Assembly (NCBI GenBank): GCA_016795035.1
Contig: JAEUIT010000023.1
Location: 1 to 50,102 of the forward strand
Direction: 5' to 3'
DNA from: Phycisphaerae bacterium
GTDB lineage: Bacteria; Planctomycetota; Phycisphaerae; Phycisphaerales; SM1A02
DNA: 50,102 bases
In this document: piece after piece, positions 35,854-50,034 of the stretch
Numbering within the stretch: position 1 is the first letter of the stretch
Layout of the letters: each line of letters opens with the position of its first letter
Translations under genes and position numbers: made by a program
Notes under the pieces: model-generated
What the model saw: only the letters and a program-made list of their open reading frames with translations
Databases searched by the model: none
What the model was told of the DNA's origin: nothing

Positions 35854-36798
35854 CTACGTGCGTCGCGCCGCCAGCGCTCTCCGTTGCAACTCCGCGTTCA
35901 TCGCGACGGCCGCCGTCGCGCCTTCCGCGGCCGCCACGATCGCGAACTGCACTTCCTTCGCGGCGTCGCCCGCAAGATAGAGGCCGGGGACGCCGGTTCG
36001 CTGGCGACGATCGTGCAGGACGCCTCCGTCCTCCCCGATGCGGCAACCGAGTGAGCGCGGAAACGTGCAACGTTGAAGTTGACCCGTGTTGAAGAAGATG
36101 CCGCTCGCGCGAAGCGGCGGCCCCGACTCAAACGCGATCGAGCGAAGTCGCCGGCGCGATCCGCGCGTGGTCGTCACGCACTCTGCGATCCGTTCGGTTC
36201 GAATCCCGATGCCAAGCCGCCGCGCGTCGCGACGAATGCTCGCGCGACAGTCACCGCCGTTGGTGACGACCGTCACCTGATTCGTCCAGGTCAAGAGACT
36301 CGAAGCGAGTCCGAAGCCGCGCTTATCGTTGCCAATGACCGCAAGCGGCTTGTCGCGGTACTCCCACGCGTCGCAATAGGGACAGTGGTGAAGGCACTGC
36401 CCGTAAAGCTCTTGGGCGCCCGGGATGTCGGGCATGAGATCGACTACCCCGGTGGCAACGAGGAGAAGCGTGGCGTGAAGCCAACGGCGTTCGACGCGCA
36501 CTCGAAACCCATCGCGAACGAGCTTCGCGTCCGACGCCTTGGCCGCAATCACGTTCGCCCCATATCGAACCGCTTCCGCGCGAGCCGCCGCGCGAAACCT
36601 CGCCGGCGGAATTCCGTCGCGCGTCAGATAGTTGTGAATCCCCCGCGCCGCATGGTTTCGCGGCTTGCCTGCGTCGAGGACGAGCACCTGCCGGCGACAG
36701 CGCGCGAGAACGACCGCCGCACTCAGACCGGCCGGTCCCCCGCCGAGAATGATGACGTCGAAGCGGTCGGCAGCCGACGGAGAATCTCCTCGTTGCAT
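35854..36798 (-). CDS. Thioredoxin-reductase-like FAD/NAD(P) oxidoreductase
   Basis: A 314-residue flavoprotein. FAD binding is shown by DVIILGGGPAGLSAAV (residues 14-29) and the closing TGVPGLYLAGDA. A redox pair CPYC lies at 139-142 in HHCPYCDAWE. The second dinucleotide motif is degenerate (VIGNDKRGFG instead of GGGxSA), as in a branch of this family that does not use NADPH in the usual way. The start at 36798 gives the typical length; the open frame continues to 36891. The substrate may be a disulfide other than thioredoxin. It is the only gene between GrpB and the divergent hypothetical gene. Confidence 0.82.
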   Translation of the reverse strand: MQRGDSPSAADRFDVIILGGGPAGLSAAVVLARCRRQVLVLDAGKPRNHAARGIHNYLTRDGIPPARFRAAARAEAVRYGANVIAAKASDAKLVRDGFRVRVERRWLHATLLLVATGVVDLMPDIPGAQELYGQCLHHCPYCDAWEYRDKPLAVIGNDKRGFGLASSLLTWTNQVTVVTNGGDCRASIRRDARRLGIGIRTERIAECVTTTRGSRRRLRSIAFESGPPLRASGIFFNTGQLQRCTFPRSLGCRIGEDGGVLHDRRQRTGVPGLYLAGDAAKEVQFAIVAAAEGATAAVAMNAELQRRALAARRT

Positions 36799-37068
36799 GT
36801 CCGCATCACACGCGAGCGAGGCTCGGCGCGAATCGAGCGAATGCCGGATTCGGAGGTAAGGTTGTTCCAACGGGACATCACGGAAATCCACGCGCAGCGT
36901 GGAGGCTCGATCGACCCTCTTTTCCTTGAGAACCTCCGATCACCTGGGGCTGCCGGAGGACCCCGAGCCCGTCGGAGTAGCCGGTACTCGTCGCTTCAAC
37001 CCCAGTACGCTACCTCTTCGTATTGTCTCGAGCGAAGAACGGCTCGATGCCCCACCTGAGAGCTCCTG

Positions 37069-37566
37069 ATGAAATGGTTCACACGGTTCTTCCGAAGTGG
37101 CGGTACACCCGATATCCGATATGGGTTTCGCGGTGAAGACCTGGTGTACCGGCGCGGCCGCGAGGTCACGTGCATTCAGTTCACATACCTCGGTGGACCG
37201 TGCGTCGACGCGAGCAGCATCCGCGGCTGGAACACCGGCCCTGTATTCACCACTGACGAACGAGTTCAGATCCTCGAGGACGTGCTTGCGTTCCTCGAGC
37301 GTCGGCGCCCAATAGTGTCTATCGATGTAGGCGACCCCGCCATGGCCGAGCTTCGGACCGTGTGCGAGAGGAATGTGCACCGGATCGCGGGCATCGAGAT
37401 ACACGATCTCAGAATCCAGCGCGAGAACGAGCGTGCTGCGTATGTCGCGGTACTGACGTCGGGAAAAGGACTGACCATCGACGGGACCGAGATCACTAGT
37501 ATCGAAGAACTTGATCGCCTTCTGCAATCTCGACGAGCCGACGACCGCCCCCCACCTTCCAAGTAA
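37069..37566 (+). CDS. Hypothetical protein
   Basis: A 165-residue soluble protein of unknown family. The sequence has normal protein character: YGFRGEDLVYRRGREVTCIQ, then FTYLGGPCVDASSIRGWN, and a helix around ERVQILEDVLAFLERRR followed by IVSIDVGDPAMAEL. It has no signal or membrane segment. A - strand frame covers the same bases (36940-37527), but its sequence is Ser/Arg-rich and repetitive, so the + frame is preferred. It converges with the giant kinase gene (36 bases between stops). Confidence 0.6.
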   Translation: MKWFTRFFRSGGTPDIRYGFRGEDLVYRRGREVTCIQFTYLGGPCVDASSIRGWNTGPVFTTDERVQILEDVLAFLERRRPIVSIDVGDPAMAELRTVCERNVHRIAGIEIHDLRIQRENERAAYVAVLTSGKGLTIDGTEITSIEELDRLLQSRRADDRPPPSK

Positions 37567-37602
37567 ACCTATGCGCTACTTCTCGTCGCGCGTCCGCCCC
37601 CA

Positions 37603-42666
<5,064 letters not shown>

Positions 42667-42775
42667 CGGATGCGATTCGTCAGGTGCGGACGTGTGTGCC
42701 TCGCGCGCCGAGCATGCTGCCTTCTGCGGCACGACGCCGCCCCCGTCGATCACATAGGAATCGACCCACGAGTCT

Positions 42776-43360
42776 TCAGTCGCGGTCGGAATCGTCGAGC
42801 CGATTGCGGAGCCAGGCGCGGGCCATGCGCCAATCCAGGGCGACGGTGCCGGAGCTGACGTTCAGGACGTGCGCCACTTCCTCCACCGTCAGTCCGCCGT
42901 AGAAGCGCAGCTCGACGATGCGTGCCTGGCGCTCATCGACGAGCGCAAGCGCCCGAAGCGCGTCGTCGAGATCGAGGGCATCGATGTCGCGCTCGCCGGG
43001 ATCCGAACCGAGGCCCGTCAGCGTGACCTCTCCCCACGCGCCTGCCGCGCCACCGCGCTTCTGCGCTCGCCGTCGCCGAGCATGATCCGCCAGCACGTTG
43101 CGCATCGCCATCGCGGCGACCGCGAGAAAGTGCGAACGGCTCTCCCACGCGATGTCCGTCTTTCCCATGAGCCGCAGATAGGCCTCGTGCACGAGGGCCG
43201 TCGGCTGCAGCGTGTGGTTGCCCCGCTGCGCCCGAAAGTACGACTCGGCCTGCTCGCGCAACTCCGCATAGACCAACGGCAATAGCGCGCTCCGGGCCGA
43301 CTCGTCGCCGCCGTTCATCGCCAGAACGAGCTGCGTGACCTCAGTCGGGGGAGTTGCCAT
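42776..43360 (-). CDS. ECF-type RNA polymerase sigma factor
   Basis: A 194-residue sigma factor closely resembling the one at 22991-23635. Region 2 is VTQLVLAMNGGDESARSALL, then LPLVYAELREQAE, ALVHEAYLRLMG and HFLAVAAMAMRNVLADHARR. Region 4 is IVELRFYGGLTVEEVAHVLN with recognition helix SGTVALDWRMARAWL. The ATG at 43360 gives the standard length; the open frame upstream reaches 43636 but overlaps the divergent lectin gene. It precedes the giant kinase gene on the same strand by about 110 bases and is divergent from a secreted lectin gene. Confidence 0.9.
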   Translation of the reverse strand: MATPPTEVTQLVLAMNGGDESARSALLPLVYAELREQAESYFRAQRGNHTLQPTALVHEAYLRLMGKTDIAWESRSHFLAVAAMAMRNVLADHARRRRAQKRGGAAGAWGEVTLTGLGSDPGERDIDALDLDDALRALALVDERQARIVELRFYGGLTVEEVAHVLNVSSGTVALDWRMARAWLRNRLDDSDRD

Positions 43361-43574
43361 GGGGGTACCGCACAGCCCGCGATTGTAAAAACGGCCGCGC
43401 TCTCCACTCGAAAAAAGAGGTGATTCCGTTGTAGGGACCGACCGGCGATTGCGAGGAACCGGATGGCGGAGCGTTTCGGGCACGGCGTCCGAGACAGACC
43501 GCCGCGAGCTGTCGTCGAGCCATCGCACGGACGGCTCGACGACCGAGTCACCGACCAATCCGGAGAACAGCCTC
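43361..43574. promoter_or_regulatory. Divergent promoter region between ECF factor and lectin gene
   Basis: A 214-base region between divergent starts. It holds the only A/T-rich tracts nearby (TGTAAAAACGG and CGAAAAAAGAGG at about 43385-43425), a likely place for promoter elements of one or both genes. No -35/-10 pair or operator can be assigned with confidence. Confidence 0.4.
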
Positions 43575-45395
43575 ATGCATCCAGGTTCAGCGAACGTCCA
43601 TCGCGCCCACGCGCCGAAATCCGCTCGAAGCGGCACCTACGTCGCGTCCGCCGCACTGGCGGCCCTTGTCGCCGCAATGCCGAGTCTTGCGGCGAACGTC
43701 AAGGCCGACATCGACAACCGCAACGGCTCCATCGCCGCGTTCGACGGAGGGAGCGGCGATCCCGCCGAGTTCAGCTTCGTCATCGACCCGCGCATCGAGT
43801 ACCAGCCCCTGGAGATCAACCAAACCACCCAAGTCGCCAATCGGGTTGCTCATCTCGTGCACTCGTCGCAGTGGTTCGGGACGGATCCCGCGTCGAGCAC
43901 CACCGGCATCACGATCACCGAGAGCTACAACGTCTCGAAGCCGTCGGGCCCCGGCTACGCCATCGGCAACGAATCGACGCAGGTCTCCTTCACGGTGACC
44001 GATGCGCCTGGCGGCGGCCTGCCCTGGAAGTTCTCGGGATCGCTCGTCGAGAACAACGCTGACGCGGTCATCACGCTCTCGGGCCCGGGAGTGAACGTGT
44101 CGTTCAACACGAGCACGAAGTGGAATACGCCCGTCAACCTCCAGAACGGCAACTACTCGCTCAACATCTCGCTTCTGGTCGCCGTCGACACGAACCCCGC
44201 GGCGTCGAAGTCCGTCGAACTTTCGGTCACGCTCAAGTCCGACGCGCTCGCCCCCGCGAGCGGCGTGATCATCAATCCGGCCAACGGGCACCGCTACCAA
44301 CTCGCCGAACCGGCAGGCTGGAACGACTTCGTCGCGTTCGCCGCCAGCCAGACGTTCGGCGGCACGTTCGGCTGTCCGGCCTCGATCGGAAGCGGTTTCG
44401 AGAATCAGTGGATCCGGTGCAACGTCGCGAGCAATGTTCCGACGATCAATGACGGCGCGCCCTTCTCAACCTGGATCGGTCTCAACGACGTCGACACTGA
44501 AGGCACGTTCGAATGGTGGTGCACCGAGCCGTTCGTGTACTCGAACTGGAAGGCCGGCGAGCCGAACAACGGCGGAAACTCGGACTTCGTCGAGCTGCTC
44601 GGCGACAGCGGGCAGTGGCAGGACCGTGGCGGCCAGGCCGTCGAGTACGGACTCGTGGAGTACGAGTTCGTCGCGTGCGGCAGCGGCGGCAACTGCTTTG
44701 CCGTGCACGCCCCGCCCGGCTGCAACGACGAGTCGTGCTGCCAAACCGTCTGCTTCTTCGACTCCTTCTGCTGCTCGACGACATGGGACGGAGGCTGCGT
44801 CAACGAGGCCAACGGATTGTGCAGCCCCGGCATCGTCGCCGGCCCCATCCTGAATCCAACGAACCAGCACAACTACTACCTGCTCGAGACCGGCGCGTGG
44901 TCGGAGGCGCAGGAAAAGGCCGAGTCCTTGGGCGGCTACCTCGTCACCATCAACAACGCGGCTGAGAACACGTGGGTCCGGAACAACGTCTCGCGGTTCG
45001 ACGGCAACCAAACCCGCATCTGCTTCATTGGCTTCAACGACCAATTGGTCGAGGGTGCCTTCCAGTGGCTGAACAACTCCGTCTCGACCTATGCGAATTG
45101 GGATGCTGGCGAACCGAACAACAGCGGCGGCATCGAGCACTTCACCGAGATGCTGGCCGACGGCACGTGGCGCGACAATGACAACACGGGGACGTCGGGC
45201 TTCTCGACGTTCGCGATCGTGGAGGTGCCCTGCGCGGCCGACTTCGACGGCAACGGCTCGGTCGACGGCGGCGACCTTGGGACGCTCCTCGGTGCGTGGA
45301 ACACCACGGACAAGACCGCGGATCTCAACCATGACGGCGTCGTGAACGGCGCCGATCTCGCGATTGTGCTGGGCTCCTGGGGATCGTGCGGCTAA
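43575..45395 (+). CDS. Secreted protein with two C-type lectin-like domains and dockerin-like tail
   Basis: A 606-residue exported protein. The signal segment is YVASAALAALVAAMPSLAA. An N-terminal beta-sandwich (about 45-230) is followed by a first C-type lectin-like domain (about 238-370, with FSTWIGLNDVDTEGTFEWW and WKAGEPNN). A Cys-rich linker comes next (CNDESCCQTVC, then FCCSTTWDGGC), and then a second lectin-like domain (about 433-553, FIGFNDQLVEGAFQWLNN and WDAGEPNNSGG). Both contain EPN, the calcium/mannose-type sugar motif. The C-terminus carries two dockerin-like calcium loops (DFDGNGSVDGGDLGTLLGAW and DLNHDGVVNGADLAIVLGSW). The start has GGAG 9 bases upstream. Likely a cell-surface or envelope-associated sugar-binding protein; a terminator follows. 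Confidence 0.88.
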   Translation: MHPGSANVHRAHAPKSARSGTYVASAALAALVAAMPSLAANVKADIDNRNGSIAAFDGGSGDPAEFSFVIDPRIEYQPLEINQTTQVANRVAHLVHSSQWFGTDPASSTTGITITESYNVSKPSGPGYAIGNESTQVSFTVTDAPGGGLPWKFSGSLVENNADAVITLSGPGVNVSFNTSTKWNTPVNLQNGNYSLNISLLVAVDTNPAASKSVELSVTLKSDALAPASGVIINPANGHRYQLAEPAGWNDFVAFAASQTFGGTFGCPASIGSGFENQWIRCNVASNVPTINDGAPFSTWIGLNDVDTEGTFEWWCTEPFVYSNWKAGEPNNGGNSDFVELLGDSGQWQDRGGQAVEYGLVEYEFVACGSGGNCFAVHAPPGCNDESCCQTVCFFDSFCCSTTWDGGCVNEANGLCSPGIVAGPILNPTNQHNYYLLETGAWSEAQEKAESLGGYLVTINNAAENTWVRNNVSRFDGNQTRICFIGFNDQLVEGAFQWLNNSVSTYANWDAGEPNNSGGIEHFTEMLADGTWRDNDNTGTSGFSTFAIVEVPCAADFDGNGSVDGGDLGTLLGAWNTTDKTADLNHDGVVNGADLAIVLGSWGSCG

Positions 45396-45465
45396 ATCGC
45401 GTTCCGCGCACGCCGAGTCGAGTGCAGAGAGACTCGGCTCGGCGGCGCGACACGATCGCGTACGA

Positions 45466-45500
45466 GGCGTCCACCCTCTCGTGGGGGTGGACGCTTTGTT
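45466..45500 (+). terminator. Rho-independent terminator after the lectin gene
   Basis: Arms GCGTCCACCC (45466-45475) and GGGTGGACGC (45484-45493) pair exactly around an 8-base loop and are followed by TTTGTTT. It lies about 70 bases beyond the lectin stop and just before the convergent hydrolase gene, so it could serve the lectin transcript. Confidence 0.8.
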
Positions 45501-45536
45501 TCGTGCGCGACGAGGACCGACCGATGGCCGCGCCGA

Positions 45537-46460
45537 TCACGGCACCGCAAGCTCTCGGGCTGCAACGGCGAGAATCGCGTCCGCTTCGGCCACGGCGACG
45601 AAGTGCCCTGCCCCGTTCACCGGATGCCACACCGCTCCCGGCATGCGCGTCGCGATCGTCTCGTTGATGAACGGCTCGACGAGCATGTCGGCCGATCCCT
45701 GCCACAGGTGCACCGGGCGGGCAATGGCTGCAACGTTGAATGCCCAGTGTCGATAGAGAAGCTCGGCGTCGCGAACGAGACCTTCGCTGCCCTGCGCAAA
45801 GCACTCGGCGCTTGCGGCGAGAAACGCCGACTCCACGCCGGGCCGCTGTAAGACCGCGCGGTCGTAGTCGCCCACCGACTTCTCGAGCGACTTCATGTAG
45901 CTCGCGCCGAATCGCTCCGCGGCGAGTCCAAGCGTTGCATACATGAGCTTGAATCCCGGCTCGAAGTGCAACGCGAGGAAACCCCCGAGCCGGTCGGCCT
46001 TCGAGAGGCGATCCGCCGCCCAGTTGTCGCCGAAGGCGCCGTAGCTTCCGCCCGCAACGCTCGTGACGTGCACGAGCCGCGACGGCGGAATGTAGGCCGC
46101 GGCCGCGAGCGCCCACGGTCCGCCCTCCGACCATCCGCTCACGCCGAAGCGCTCGTGACCGAGTGCATCCGCGACCGCGACGAGATCGCGAGCCCACCCT
46201 TCGTAGGTTCGATCGTGTTGCGGATCGGAACGCCCGATGCCAGGGCGATCGACGCAGACGAACCGGAGTGCGTGACGCCGCGCCGCCTCGGCGAAGAGCA
46301 TCGCTTCGAGCCGACTGCTCGGACCGCCGTGATTATGCAGAAGTAATGGCCCGCTCGGGTTGCCGACCTCGCAACACGCCAGCGCGCGGCCGTCCGACGT
46401 GCGGACGATGCGACATGTCGAGTCGCCTCCCGATGCGCCGTTTCGACTGGACGTTGCCAT
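45537..46460 (-). CDS. Alpha/beta hydrolase
   Basis: A 307-residue soluble hydrolase of the alpha/beta fold. Visible marks are LLLHNHGGPSSR near the oxyanion region, CVDRPGIGRSDP, the nucleophile elbow GVSGWSEGG (S111), the acid in WQGSADMLV, and the catalytic His in NGAGHFVAVAEAD. No signal peptide. The substrate is unknown; such proteins include esterases, epoxide hydrolases and haloalkane dehalogenases. It follows the papain-like peptidase gene by 34 bases on the same strand, so the two may be co-transcribed. Confidence 0.88.
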   Translation of the reverse strand: MATSSRNGASGGDSTCRIVRTSDGRALACCEVGNPSGPLLLHNHGGPSSRLEAMLFAEAARRHALRFVCVDRPGIGRSDPQHDRTYEGWARDLVAVADALGHERFGVSGWSEGGPWALAAAAYIPPSRLVHVTSVAGGSYGAFGDNWAADRLSKADRLGGFLALHFEPGFKLMYATLGLAAERFGASYMKSLEKSVGDYDRAVLQRPGVESAFLAASAECFAQGSEGLVRDAELLYRHWAFNVAAIARPVHLWQGSADMLVEPFINETIATRMPGAVWHPVNGAGHFVAVAEADAILAVAARELAVP

Positions 46461-46494
46461 CGTGTTCCGCTCCAGAGTCAGAAGGGGCGCGCAG

Positions 46495-47316
46495 TCACTT
46501 CGCGTCGCGGGTCGTTGTTTCGCGTGAGGGAGCCGCCGCCGGGCTCGGCGTCACCGCTTCGATCCAGAAGACGTCGGCGACTTCCTTCCGCACAAACTCA
46601 TAGGTGACTTCATCAAAGCGCCCGAGCCCCGAGTCCAGCGTGAGAAAGACGCCGCCGCCAGGCTTCGACGCATCGTCGCGATATCCGACGAGCAGACGGC
46701 TATGCCCCGCTCCCGCCGCCACCGGATAGCCTCGTGCAAGCACCGACTTGATGGCGTCAAACTCCGCGTTGCCGACGCCGAAGCGATCCGGCTTCCACGG
46801 AATGATCCAATGCACCTGCAACGCGGAGGCGGCTTCCTTCTTGACGCGCGCGGCTTCGGCGGCCGCCGCGCTCGACGGAACGCGCGACGCGTCGTACGTC
46901 GGCTGGTACGGCATCGCGGCATCGCTGCAGATGCCGTGCGTCTCGAAGCCCGCGAGCGCGTTATGAAAGAAGTTGCCGTCAGACGGTCGACCGAGCGCTT
47001 GGCTCGCGGCCCAATTCAAATACTCGGGGCTCAGCCGCTCCGCCTTCCCTCGATACTTGGCAAGCGCGAATTCGATCGACGCGCAGGTCGTGAAGATCGA
47101 GCATGTCCCCCGCGCGCCTTGCTCGCGCGGCGGGAGGCCCATGGACTTCAGCGTTTCTCGTAGGTCGACCTGCGCCGGAATCGCAACCGGTGTTGCCGCC
47201 GGGGGCGTCGCTGCGTCGCCGGCGGGAGGCGGATCGCTCGGCGCGGCGACCGCCGCGGCAAGCGTCATGGCGATCGTCCCCGCAGCGGCGAGCGCCGGTC
47301 GATTCGTGATGCGCAT
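46495..47316 (-). CDS. Secreted papain-like (C1 family) cysteine peptidase
   Basis: A 273-residue exported protein with signal peptide RITNRPALAAAGTIAMTLAA. The catalytic cysteine motif is REQGARGTCSIFTTCASIEF (C72, preceded by the oxyanion Gln). The likely catalytic His is in AAGAGHSRLLVGYRDD, and LTLDSGLGRFDEVTYEF follows. The length is short but covers the papain fold without a propeptide. The ATG at 47316 is used; another ATG nine bases upstream is equally possible. Substrate and target compartment are unknown; the envelope is likely. Confidence 0.82.
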   Translation of the reverse strand: MRITNRPALAAAGTIAMTLAAAVAAPSDPPPAGDAATPPAATPVAIPAQVDLRETLKSMGLPPREQGARGTCSIFTTCASIEFALAKYRGKAERLSPEYLNWAASQALGRPSDGNFFHNALAGFETHGICSDAAMPYQPTYDASRVPSSAAAAEAARVKKEAASALQVHWIIPWKPDRFGVGNAEFDAIKSVLARGYPVAAGAGHSRLLVGYRDDASKPGGGVFLTLDSGLGRFDEVTYEFVRKEVADVFWIEAVTPSPAAAPSRETTTRDAK

Positions 47317-47473
47317 GCCCCCCATGGTGTCGGAGGGCGCGGCGCGACGCAACCGAGCCGGAGCTGCGCGCGAGCAGTTTCCGTTCGGTCGTCGCGGCCG
47401 ATGCACTCGGCCGCGACGACTTGCGAGGTTCTGAACAGGGCAACCGTGACGCTACGCGTCCAGTGGACCCGCT

Positions 47474-49657
47474 CTAGTTCGTCCAGGCGCCGAGGAGAAG
47501 CCCGAGGTCCGCCGGATCGACGAACCCGTCGCCGTTCAAGTCGGCGGGAACGCCCCATTGGCCCCAGGCGCCAAGAAGGATCCCGAGATCCGCGGCGCCC
47601 ACGGTGCCGTCGCCGTCGAGATCGCCGAGCATCGGCGGCGGGTTGCCGAGGAAGAGATAGGCGGCGCCCTCGTCGCCCGAAGGTCCGTTCACGTACGGCG
47701 CGCCGACGATGACGTCGCTCGCGCCGTCTCCGTTGACGTCGCCGGCGGACGCGACGGACGTGCCGAGGAAGGCGCCGCTCTGGTCGCCGTTCGCGAACCA
47801 CGCCGGCTGGAAGCCGGGGCCGATCGGGGATCCTTCGAAGGCGTAGACGCGGCCGGCGTTGATGAGCGAGCCCTCGTCATATCCGAACGCGCCTGCAACG
47901 ACGTCTGCGAAGCCGTCGCCATTGATGTCGCCCGCCGACGAGACGGAGGTGCCGAGGTTGGCGCCGGGCTGGTCCGACTCGGCCGTCCACGACGCGCCGG
48001 GATTCGGGCCGCCGATCGCGCCGTAGTACACGTACACGCGGCCTTCGTCGGTCTGCGGCGCGTCGTAGAGGTACGCGCCGACGATGATGTCGTCGAGGCC
48101 GTCCCCGTTGACGTCGCCGGCGCCGGCGACCGCGTTGCCGTAGCGTGCGCCGGGCTGATTGCTCTCGGCGGTCCAGCTCGCGATTGGGCTCACGCCCATC
48201 GGGGTGCCGAGGTAGAGGTAGGCGCGGCCTTCGTCCGTCTGTCCTCCGGCCAATTCCGGTGCGCCCACGATCACGTCGTCGTTGCCGTCGCCGTTCACGT
48301 CGCCGGCGCCCGCGACGGACGAGCCGAAGTGCGCCCCGACGACGTTCGGCTCCGCCGTCCAGACGGCGACCGTGCCGAGACCCGCGCTCGAGCCAAGATA
48401 GACAAGGGCGCGACCCTCGTCGGTGTGTCCGTTGTCGAAGCGCGCCGCGCCGACGATCACGTCGCCGAAGCCGTCGCCGTTCACGTCGCCCGCGCCATCG
48501 ACCGACAGGCCGGCATACGCGCTCGCCTGATTGCCTTCGCCCGTCCAGTTGGGCGCTGTGCTCGGACCGTTCGCCGAACCGTAGTAGGCCATCGCGGCGC
48601 CTTCGTTCAGCTGTCCGTTGTCGAACTGCGGCACGCCGACGATCACGTCGTCGAAGCCGTCGCCGTTCACGTCGCCCGCGCCTGCAACGGAGAGTCCGAG
48701 GTTCGCCAGCGCCTGGCTGCCGGTCGCGGTCCAGTTCGGCTCGACGCCGAGCCCGAGCGACGATCCGTAGAAGATGAAGGCGCGACCGGCGTCCAACAGG
48801 CCGCTGTCGAAGTAGGGCGCTCCGATGATGACGTCGTCGAAGCCGTCGCCGTTCACGTCACCGGCGCCGTCGACCGAGTATCCGAAGTTCGCGACGAACT
48901 GCGGTCCAACCAAGCTCCACGAGGGGCTCTTCACCATCGGATCGATCTCGATCGGATAGACCGCACCACGGTCGTCGACCTCGATCGCGAGCGTCGATCC
49001 CGTCGCCTCGAAGCGGCTGGGAAGCGCACGACCGGTGGCATCGAAGGTGTGCAGCCCGTCGAGCTGCAACGTGATCTCTCCGCGCGCGGTGACGAGATCC
49101 ACGGCGTCGCCGCCGGCCGCGAGTCGCGGCTGCAGCGTGCCCGTCACGCGCATCTCAACACGGAGCGGCTCGTTCGACGGGCCCGCATCCGCGATGGTGA
49201 AGCCTTGCTCGAGGCCGCGCGCGTCGTTCACGTACCACTCCGTGATCGCGCCGCGCACGTACTCCACGCGGTCGCCGTTCACGCGCGGCGCGACGGCCGC
49301 CGCCGCGTCGATCGCGCCGCCGCGACCCCATCCGGTCAGCGCGAGGCCGAACGTCCAGGCCTTGCCTCGCTCCGGCGCCGGCACGCGAGGAAGGAGACGG
49401 ATGCCGCCGTCGGTGAAGTAGGTCCGAAGGTTCTGGGCCCGGTTCGCCGCATGCAACGCCCCGTGGCCGTCGCCGAGGAGCGTGGTCCCTTGCCAGGTGA
49501 CGTGATATTCGGACGCTTCGATCGCCTGCATCGCGAGCGGCTGCCACGAGGGGCCGGTGCCGTCAGGCGTCGACGCGTGCGCCGCGCTCACAACGGTCGG
49601 GAACGAGGCGGCGAGAAGGACAGAGCTACGAAGGACGCAGTGGAAATGCGAACGCAC
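47474..49657 (-). CDS. Secreted FG-GAP repeat protein with dockerin-like tail
   Basis: About 727 residues with a GTG start at 49657 and a signal sequence ending VVSAAHA. Residues about 30-260 form an unassigned N-terminal domain (DGGIRLLPRVPAPERGKAWT). Seven FG-GAP/integrin-like repeats follow, each with a phrase such as GAGDVNGDGFDDVIIGAPYF spaced about 60 residues apart, forming a predicted beta-propeller with calcium loops. The C-terminus has two dockerin-like loops, DLDGDGTVGAADLGILLGAW and DLNGDGFVDPADLGLLLGAW. The start codon is uncertain because the frame is open to 49813. Surface-exposed, function unknown. The same type of tail as in the lectin gene suggests a shared export or anchoring route. 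Confidence 0.85.
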   Translation of the reverse strand: MRSHFHCVLRSSVLLAASFPTVVSAAHASTPDGTGPSWQPLAMQAIEASEYHVTWQGTTLLGDGHGALHAANRAQNLRTYFTDGGIRLLPRVPAPERGKAWTFGLALTGWGRGGAIDAAAAVAPRVNGDRVEYVRGAITEWYVNDARGLEQGFTIADAGPSNEPLRVEMRVTGTLQPRLAAGGDAVDLVTARGEITLQLDGLHTFDATGRALPSRFEATGSTLAIEVDDRGAVYPIEIDPMVKSPSWSLVGPQFVANFGYSVDGAGDVNGDGFDDVIIGAPYFDSGLLDAGRAFIFYGSSLGLGVEPNWTATGSQALANLGLSVAGAGDVNGDGFDDVIVGVPQFDNGQLNEGAAMAYYGSANGPSTAPNWTGEGNQASAYAGLSVDGAGDVNGDGFGDVIVGAARFDNGHTDEGRALVYLGSSAGLGTVAVWTAEPNVVGAHFGSSVAGAGDVNGDGNDDVIVGAPELAGGQTDEGRAYLYLGTPMGVSPIASWTAESNQPGARYGNAVAGAGDVNGDGLDDIIVGAYLYDAPQTDEGRVYVYYGAIGGPNPGASWTAESDQPGANLGTSVSSAGDINGDGFADVVAGAFGYDEGSLINAGRVYAFEGSPIGPGFQPAWFANGDQSGAFLGTSVASAGDVNGDGASDVIVGAPYVNGPSGDEGAAYLFLGNPPPMLGDLDGDGTVGAADLGILLGAWGQWGVPADLNGDGFVDPADLGLLLGAWTN

Positions 49658-50034
49658 GGGGACAGGTCTCCGGGGGGCGCGGTGGACGGCGCGCGATGAA
49701 TGCGACGACGCCGCGCGGGCGCGGCTCGTCGATCGCAACACTACAAGGTTCACGGGCGGAGGACGGCGAAACCGCGGATTCCGCGGGGGAACGAGCGAAT
49801 TGGCACGAATCACGAGCTTCGGCCACGTGGGTACATCACGGGACGCCAGAGGTGCGACAGGACGCGCCGCGAGCCGGGCCTATCGACCCGACCGAGCGGC
49901 CGTTTGGAGGCCACACCCGACGCCGGCGCCCGTGAGACCTCCGCCGCCGCCCTGGTCCGCGATTCGCGCGAATCGTGGCGTCAGCCGTTTCCGTTCACGC
50001 GTCCTGCGCGGTCGCCGCACCACGGACCCGCGCC
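49658..50034. promoter_or_regulatory. Divergent region between FG-GAP gene and ECF factor gene
   Basis: This 377-base region separates two divergent genes and should hold their promoters. I see no distinct repeat, hairpin or operator in it, and the open frames crossing it have no recognisable content. Confidence 0.4.

Noticed and set aside
36940..37527. A 195-codon minus frame opposite the hypothetical gene at 37069-37566
   Set aside because: Ser/Arg/Gly-rich without structure; the plus frame has balanced composition and a sensible start, though confidence is moderate.
47558..49699. A 713-codon frame on the + strand opposite the FG-GAP gene
   Set aside because: The minus frame shows seven clear FG-GAP repeats and a dockerin-like tail; the plus frame is repetitive only because the sense gene is.
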